Shown in pieces: positions 58,114-64,000 of a DNA stretch of 64,000 bases; within the stretch, counting starts at the first letter, position 1, and each line of letters begins with the position of its first letter. The position numbers and the translations under genes were made by a program. A model generated the notes under the pieces. That model was not told the DNA's origin. It was given only the letters and a program-made list of their open reading frames with translations, and did not search any database. The stretch comes from Hawksworthiomyces lignivorus (Eukaryota; Ascomycota; Sordariomycetes; Ophiostomatales; Ophiostomataceae), in assembly GCA_002917075.1 (NCBI GenBank), contig NTMA01000005.1, positions 62,001 to 126,000 on the forward strand, written 5' to 3'.

Positions 58114-59732
58114 ATGAAGACTACGGCTGCCGTTATTGCCCTCGTGGGCGTCGTCTCTGCTCGGGACATTCCTCTTTACAACGCTGTCATGAAACGTGAG
58201 GTGCCCCAGGAGCACTCCCACCAGGCTGTTCTCGACATCGTCAACCCTATCCTCCAGCAGAACAACCCCCTGGATATCCAGGATGCCGTCTTCGGTCTGC
58301 TGGGTAACGCTGCTGCCGCAAAGGGTGCTCCCAACGTCCAGAACTTGGACTGCCTGCAGCAGATTGTTGCTGACCAGGTCTTCACCAACGCCAAGGCCGC
58401 CGGTGACGTGAACGGCCAGGTTAACGCCATCATCTACCGTGCTCTGGAGCGCAACACCGCTTCTGTCGGCCTGGCCAGCGTTCTCTGCAACGAGACTGCC
58501 CAGAACCCCGAGATTGCTGCCATCACCCAGCACCAGGATCCCGCCTCGTCTGCCGCCTCTGGCAACAAGCAGATCGCCCTTAACGTCGCCAAGCAGATCG
58601 CCTCCGTCGGCGGTGACCCGTCCCTTGCCATCAACTCCGGCACCTTCGCTCCCGGCCAGATCGGCGACCCGACTGCCAAGGGCAACACCTGCGACGTTGC
58701 CACCGACAAGCAGGGCTGCATCATCTCCCAGAACCTCCTCGTCCCGGATGTGTCTGCCGCTGAGATCAACACTGCTGTTGCAGGCATCTCTGCTGGTTCG
58801 TCTGCCGGATCCGCCACTGCATCTAACGCTACATCTGCATCTACATCTTCATCATCTGCATCATCTGCCGCTGCCTCAGCTGAAGCCTGTGAGAACCAAC
58901 ACATTCCCTTTTGCCTTTGCATGTTCATAATTTCTTTGCCGTCTTTTCTTCTTCCTGTCTTCGTCTTCTATCTTTCGTCTCTCTTTCGTCTTTCGTCTTT
59001 CGTCTTCTTTTCGTCTTTTGTCGTCTCTTTTCGTCTATCAATTTCTCTCTTCTATCTTTTCTATCATGCTACTTCATTTCACGTATTGTATTAGTTTCAA
59101 GGGAGCTTTGTTAAATGCTGACTTATTTGGTTCTAGCTGGTGCTAAGCGCGCCAACGACGCCGCTTCTGGTGTCAATGTTCAGACCTTCACTGGCACTCT
59201 TGGTGGTGCCGCTCCCCCGGTCATCAGCTCGGCTGCCAACGCTGACCGCCCCTTCTCTGTGGACGGCTCTACCTTCGTGAACCAGGGTGCCGCTATCCAG
59301 CGCTCTTGCTCTGTCCAGCACAACGCCTGCGCCACCGCTGCCAACTCCGGCCAGATCTCTGGTGGTGTCGGCCAGTGCCAGACCCAGCAGGATGCTTGCG
59401 AGGCTGCCGCTGGTGCCGCCAAGAAGATCAAGAAGCTCCGCCGTGCCGCTCTAGACTTCGGCTCCTGCTCCGACCCCGCCATTGAGTTCGCTGCTGGCTT
59501 GGACGGCCGCAAGGAGAATTCCTTCGCTCCCGTTAACTCTGCTGACTTCAACCACGGCTCGGCCCTGAACATCAAGGTCATCTCCGGCTTCATCTGCAGC
59601 CAGCTCGGCTCCAAGTGCGATGCTGCTCAGGCCACCGTTGACGCCTGCAACCAGGCTGACGCTGCTGCCCAGGCCCAGACCGGCCAGGCTGCTGCCGACG
59701 CTTTCAACAGCGCTCTGGGTGTGTCTGCATAA
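58114..59732 (+). CDS. Secreted Ala/Ser-rich cell-wall-type protein
   Basis: Exons 58114-58888 and 59137-59732 give 456 residues. A signal peptide (MKTTAAVIALVGVVSA) is followed by an alpha-helical region rich in Ala/Gln/Asn, a Ser/Thr/Ala linker (SATASNATSASTSSSSASS) likely O-mannosylated, then a C-terminal domain starting VQTFTGTLGGAAPPVI with RPFSVDGSTFVNQGAAIQRS and SCSVQHNACATAANSG, six or more cysteines and the ending FNSALGVSA. From memory, this C-terminal domain resembles the UV-inducible UVI-1 type proteins of Bipolaris; I could not check. No GPI signal is seen. The 248-nt intron (GTGAGA...TTCTAG, GCTGACT branch) is long and contains TCGTCTTT repeats. Codon use is strongly biased, suggesting high expression. 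Confidence 0.85.
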
Positions 59733-60989
59733 ATTTCTTCCGCTCCATCATGTGTGTTGGGATGAGGAATGATGTATTCGGTACGCTTTTGCTTCTGGCG
59801 AGATTTTATGATGTTTGGACGGGATTCTACTTCTTACTCGATTATGTTGGTTTATGATGTCAGGTAGCATAGTGTTGTGAGTTTTCTTTTTTTCAAAAGA
59901 GGTTCCCCTTGAGAAATAAAAAGGGTTTCTCTTTTTTTTTTTTTGAAGCAAAATGTCCCCCCCCCTTTGCTTAGTGTTTTCCCTAGTATCTTTTTTCTCT
60001 ATAACTACGTGCCATAAAAAAAACTCCTTCTCTCTCCTAATATGGACCTAAAAAATTGCAGAAAACGTTTAGCTTTGGATATACTCTGTAGAAAGGAAGA
60101 AGTAGTGAGAGTAGCTGTTGAACGACAGGCGTAGAGGACCATGTACCAACGTTTGTGTGTGAGAAGTGGCACAGGTTGCCATGCACAAAGTTGAGGTCTG
60201 TATATCACACTGTGCCTTCTTTTTTCTTTCTACGGCTGTTTAATTTAGAGACTGCTCTAATAAAGTTTTGCACATCTCGCTTTGCATTAGGGACATGTGC
60301 GGACCGAAGGACGGGAAGGAATGGGTCTAGACAGGCGATGGATGCTTCTGCGTTTACTTTATTACACTCTTTTTATGCTACGTCCTGTGTTATGCCGCCC
60401 AAGAGTGTCCAGGCCCATAGTAAATTTTACTTCTGCTACATGGGGTTTCTTGGCGGCTATCATGCGCAATGCTTAGGGGGGGTCTGAGAAACATTGTGAA
60501 AATTAAAGATGCATGCTAACCAGCCTGTAGCGGTATGCATTTTTAGATTTTTCGATCTTCTGGTTCTGAAAAAATCATACAAAACCGGCAAATATGGATG
60601 GAAGATAGCTACATTCCTATCCATGGATATGCGGCGACGCTTTTATGGTTAACATGAATCCAAAAACCTTATTGCGAGTAAAAAGACACCATATTGCGTC
60701 TTCTTGCCTTTATTATTGATCCTGTGATTTCCAACCGCTTCTTCCAAACGCGCTGCCCCAGGTAAAATACATTTACAAGATGCGTTTGATTTGAGACCGC
60801 TATTGCGAACTTTACCATGAAAAAACTATGGATGTCTTATAAAAGGAGGTAACTGAGGCAAAATAGTAAGCAAGAAACTAACAGGGGGGTGAAACTAAGG
60901 AAGCACTAATACATAGAACCTAAAAGAAAGAAAAAATTCAAGAGATGATAGATAATAAGAGGCTAATTGACATTTTGCAATTTACTTTT
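59733..60989. other. 1.3-kb convergent spacer
   Basis: 3' flanks of the wall-protein and NTF2-like genes, with T (59931-59944), C (59957-59965) and G (60477-60482) runs. No gene seen. Confidence 0.4.
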
Positions 60990-61553
60990 CTAATCCGCAA
61001 AGCCAGCGCAGTGCCCGCATAGTTCCCAGTCGGCGCCGGCTGTCTGCCGCCAGGAGGAGTGTACGACCATCTCGAGGTCCTCAATCTCGTCGCGGCCGCT
61101 GTTCTTCTTGCCCTTGCCGCCAGATGCCGGCACCCGGCGCGAGACCGTCACCCGGTAGACGGATGCCACGGCCATCAGGTCGATCTGCACGACCTTGATG
61201 CTGCGGAATTTGTAGCCGACGAGAGGCTGCATGCGGCCCAGAGCGCGCTCGACGTTGTCCTTGCCACCGACAACGTTGGCGAGCGAGTCACCCTCGCTGG
61301 CGATGCTGCCGCCGTCCGGGTCCGCTGGCACAAGCGGGCTCGTGACGACCACGTCCTTGGCCATGTAGGCGGCGGCGGAGGCAGGCTCATCGCATAGGGC
61401 GCGCCACAACTGCGTGTCCATGGCGCGGGCGGCGGCGACGTTGCGCTGGAGGATGGTGCTGAGACGGCCCTTGTTATCCTGGCCGATGTCCGCGGTGGAC
61501 ATGTCAGCCAACCTGCTGTGAGACTCGTTGGTGAGGCCGAGGACGGTAGGCAT
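60990..61553 (-). CDS. NTF2-like / DUF4440-type protein
   Basis: Single exon of 187 residues. The pattern of an N-terminal helix region (LQRNVAAARAMDTQLWRALCDEP) followed by AYMAKDVVVTSPLVPADPDG, then strands FRSIKVVQIDLMAVASVYRVTV and LEMVVHSSWRQTAGADWELC, fits the cone-shaped NTF2/SnoaL fold (DUF4440-like). Members include small enzymes and binding proteins; no catalytic residue can be assigned here. A basic loop (ASGGKGKKNSGRDEIED) interrupts the sheet. The first ATG of the frame is used and follows an A-rich leader. Divergent from the NLR gene by about 0.9 kb. Confidence 0.75.
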   Translation of the reverse strand: MPTVLGLTNESHSRLADMSTADIGQDNKGRLSTILQRNVAAARAMDTQLWRALCDEPASAAAYMAKDVVVTSPLVPADPDGGSIASEGDSLANVVGGKDNVERALGRMQPLVGYKFRSIKVVQIDLMAVASVYRVTVSRRVPASGGKGKKNSGRDEIEDLEMVVHSSWRQTAGADWELCGHCAGFAD

Positions 61554-62467
61554 AGTGGGTATTATTTAAAAAAAAAATGACTTGGGTTTAATTAGTAGTT
61601 TGATTGTAATTGTGTCTTTCTAGTTTGCTTCTGCTCTATCGCGGAATGCTTTGCAGGATATCAGCTGTGGGTTATGTGAAAAATAGCTATAAATATCCTT
61701 AAATTTGCCATTGTAGTCAGATCGAATAGACCGTTATATACAAAGTCTGGATCATTTTATCAAGGAAAATTTGTGGCAAATCTGAGATCAAATTGTTGTT
61801 GCGTTGTTGCGTTGTGTGAAACTTTCTGTCGATGCAGCTGAGACTCGTTGACGTTATTGACGTCAGTGGTGATCATCCAGCGTCGGTGGCCCTAGCAAAA
61901 TAGAAGGCATCACTTGAAATCAAGAATTTCCCATCCAACCCTCCACCACAACCTATGTATTAGACAATATCTAAAAAAAGTACGACTCTCCAAACTTTGT
62001 TCTTATTGATCGCTACACGTGGGAATAGGCCGTTATGTATCTTTCATTTTGTGACCTCCAAAGCTAACCGTGACCTCATTTTTGTGTTCTTCCCGCACCT
62101 TGACAACAAATAAGAAGAGCGCCTAATTGCTACCCTCCTTTCTCAGAACAGAGGCTGTGCTGGCGTATCGAGATTATGGTCAGCCAATCAGGACTCTATG
62201 CCTCCCTCATGAGGCTGACAGGCCGCCAGAAAATAGCTCCTGAGTCGGGCGTCGAGATGCCAGTACTCTCCCTTCATCACATCTTTGTTCCAGGACAGCA
62301 GATTTAAATCTTAACGTGTGCAACGTGCCATTTTTTGTTTCCCCCCTCTTTGAACAGATCAGTATCACTAAATGTGGTGAGCTTCTCGCTGTTGGTGTGC
62401 GCCGTCGTACATCAACGTCGCCCATCTCACCCAACTGCTAGTCAATTTTTGCGGGAATCGCGACAGT
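61554..62467. other. Divergent promoter region, NTF2-like gene / NLR
   Basis: 0.9 kb with no gene. A 47-codon open frame starts at 62176 but has no NLR-like domain. A possible upstream NLR exon ending near 62374 (GTGAGC) with an acceptor at 62441 (CTGCTAG) cannot be excluded. Confidence 0.35.
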
Positions 62468-64000
62468 ATGCCCCGAGAAACAGAATCCAGAGAAGGGAAG
62501 ATTCGGTCGGACCATGAAAGGAAGACTCAGCGGCGCTCTTTGATACTCCGCTGGTTTCGTGGCAAGACACAGACGCCGGTGATGGTCAACCCGCACAGTT
62601 TTACACAGATACCACTCTCTTTGGGGCTGGACAGCCCTACCGCCGCCTCCCATATTACGTCCAATGCCGTCGAAGTATTTCGAGCCGAAGGACAGGCGCG
62701 TGTTCAGATCGGGAACACCTATAACATGCACTACGGCAGTCATGAACCAACTCGGCCGACCCCTGTGACAGTTGGCTCTGTTGTCGACCATGGTGAACCC
62801 CGTTACATCATCCCGTTTGGTCGCAATAGAGATTTTGTCGGCCGTCAGAATATCTTAGATCAGCTTCTTGAAATAGTACCGCCAAACGCAGAACCTGACG
62901 ACTGTCAGCGGACAGTCCTTGAGGGCCTCGGTGGCATCGGGAAAACGCAAATTGCGCTAGAGACGATCTACCTACTACGGAACAAATACCCTGACTGTTC
63001 CATTTTTTGGGTCCCTGCCGTCGATGCGGCTACTTTTGAGAATGCCTACCGCGAGATAGGTCGGCAGCTCAAGGTTCCGGGCATCGACGATTCCAAGGCC
63101 AACATTAAGTTGCTTGTTAAGAGCGCTCTTAGCAATAGCACAGGCTACTGGCTAATGGTCATCGACAATGCCGACGACATGGATCTAATTACTAAGGGGC
63201 CTACGCTACTTGACCACCTTCCGTTCAGCCATAAAGGTTCTCTTCTTTTCACGACACGCAACCACACCATTACTCGCAAACTTGGCATTCGGCCAGCGAA
63301 TGTAATCCCTGTGACAGAGATGGGTAGACAAGAAGCCGTTGATATGCTGCAGAGGAACCTGGCCGCGGCCCAGAATAATGACTCTGAGAGCATAGCAAAG
63401 TTGGCAGACTTCTTAAGTAATCTACCGCTCGCCATAAAACAGGCGTCCGCTTACATGGATCGAGCGGGAATGTCACCAGCAAAATATCTGGAATATTGTC
63501 AGTCAAGTGACAGCCGTACGATCCAAATGCTCAGCAAAGACTTCAATGACCATGGTCGTTATAGAGGCGCTCAAAACCCCGTCGCTACTACATGGCTGCT
63601 TTCTTTCCAACACATCTCCCGAGACGACCAACTCGCTGCACAATACCTTCAATTTATGTCGATTCTCGCAGAGAAGGACATCCCAAAGCGTCTCCTCCCA
63701 CCAGGTAAGAGTGACCTTGAGGCTTATGAGGCTGTTGCAACTCTCAAAGCGTATGGGTTCCTTAGTGAGAGCGAGGGCGATGGATCGTACCAGATGCACC
63801 GACTCGTACGGCTGGCGACGCAGAATTGGCTAGCAGCAAAAGGTAAGCTGCGAGCATGCGTCATACGTGTGACCAAACGACTCGATGAGATGTTTCCTTT
63901 CCCAGAGCACGAGAACAAGGATATCTGGATGATATATTTGCCACATGCTATAGCAGCGTTGAGATTCCGAGATAATTTAAAGGACCACAAAACTGAAGCA
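62468..64000 (+). CDS. NB-ARC NLR-type protein, truncated by window end
   Basis: Open from ATG 62468 to the last base, 511 residues visible. NB-ARC motifs are in order: FVGRQNILDQLLE entry, P-loop GLGGIGKT (153-160), Walker B in WLMVIDNADD (228-237), LFTTRNHT (RNBS-B), LSNLPLAIKQASAYM (GLPL) and an MHD-like YQMHRLVRLATQ (about 443). The sequence type is that of fungal NB-ARC proteins that end in tetratricopeptide repeats, which would lie beyond the window. Such proteins are STAND ATPases acting in nonself recognition and programmed cell death. The N-terminus is short (about 110 residues), with no HeLo, patatin, lipase or nucleoside-phosphorylase domain; instead EGQARVQIGNTYNMHYG lies at about 74-90. 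The ATG may not be the true start if an upstream exon exists. Confidence 0.88.
   Translation, partial: MPRETESREGKIRSDHERKTQRRSLILRWFRGKTQTPVMVNPHSFTQIPLSLGLDSPTAASHITSNAVEVFRAEGQARVQIGNTYNMHYGSHEPTRPTPVTVGSVVDHGEPRYIIPFGRNRDFVGRQNILDQLLEIVPPNAEPDDCQRTVLEGLGGIGKTQIALETIYLLRNKYPDCSIFWVPAVDAATFENAYREIGRQLKVPGIDDSKANIKLLVKSALSNSTGYWLMVIDNADDMDLITKGPTLLDHLPFSHKGSLLFTTRNHTITRKLGIRPANVIPVTEMGRQEAVDMLQRNLAAAQNNDSESIAKLADFLSNLPLAIKQASAYMDRAGMSPAKYLEYCQSSDSRTIQMLSKDFNDHGRYRGAQNPVATTWLLSFQHISRDDQLAAQYLQFMSILAEKDIPKRLLPPGKSDLEAYEAVATLKAYGFLSESEGDGSYQMHRLVRLATQNWLAAKGKLRACVIRVTKRLDEMFPFPEHENKDIWMIYLPHAIAALRFRDNLKDHKTEA

Overview
This is a eukaryotic window and reads as a filamentous ascomycete (Pezizomycotina). 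A Sordariomycete is my best guess, from memory of how the protein families look there. Genes have one to three short introns (mostly 60-80 nt), GT-AG ends and CTAAC/CTAAT-type branch sites. Coding exons are GC-rich at third positions, while spacers are long, AT-rich and full of A/T homopolymers. I support 16 intact or window-truncated protein genes, one pseudogene and one decayed retroelement. That is about one gene per 4 kb, so roughly half the window is non-coding as far as I can read it.

Layout, left to right: a Pex4-like ubiquitin-conjugating enzyme (+); a 4-kb spacer with a broken Ty3-type retroelement; mnn9 (-); 3 kb of spacer; proteasome beta-5 PRE2 (+) convergent with mitochondrial QRI7 (-); a 1,238-residue single-pass membrane protein with poly-Gln and a Met-Pro-Ala repeat (-); deoxyribose-phosphate aldolase (-). 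Next come a zinc alcohol dehydrogenase (+), a Zn2Cys6 regulator (+) and a wrecked MFS sugar-transporter pseudogene (-), which look like a decaying catabolic cluster. Then follow a 59-residue cysteine-rich mini-protein (-), a large spacer, mnn10 (+), a secreted GH16 glucanase (-), a GH125 alpha-1,6-mannosidase (-), a GNAT acetyltransferase (-), an R3H-domain protein (-) divergent from DDB1 (+), the Rieske protein RIP1 (+), 4.8 kb of spacer, a secreted alanine/serine-rich wall-type protein (+), an NTF2-like protein (-), and an NB-ARC NLR gene running off the right edge (+).

Functional themes: mnn9 and mnn10 encode subunits of the Golgi alpha-1,6-mannan polymerase, and the GH125 enzyme has the matching linkage specificity, so three alpha-1,6-mannan genes lie within 39 kb, loosely linked. 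PRE2, QRI7, RIP1, DDB1 and the Pex4-like E2 are housekeeping. The accessory material is the dehydrogenase/regulator/dead-transporter trio, the mini-protein and the NLR.

The points most worth a second look are a probable GC-AG intron of 66 nt (a multiple of three) inside the zinc cluster of the regulator; the NLR's short N-terminus carrying an amyloid-like motif instead of an effector domain; the cysteine-rich mini-gene with two in-frame splice acceptors; and the transporter pseudogene. I found no clear tRNA, rRNA, CRISPR or intact transposon. All exon borders are read from sequence by eye and have no transcript support.
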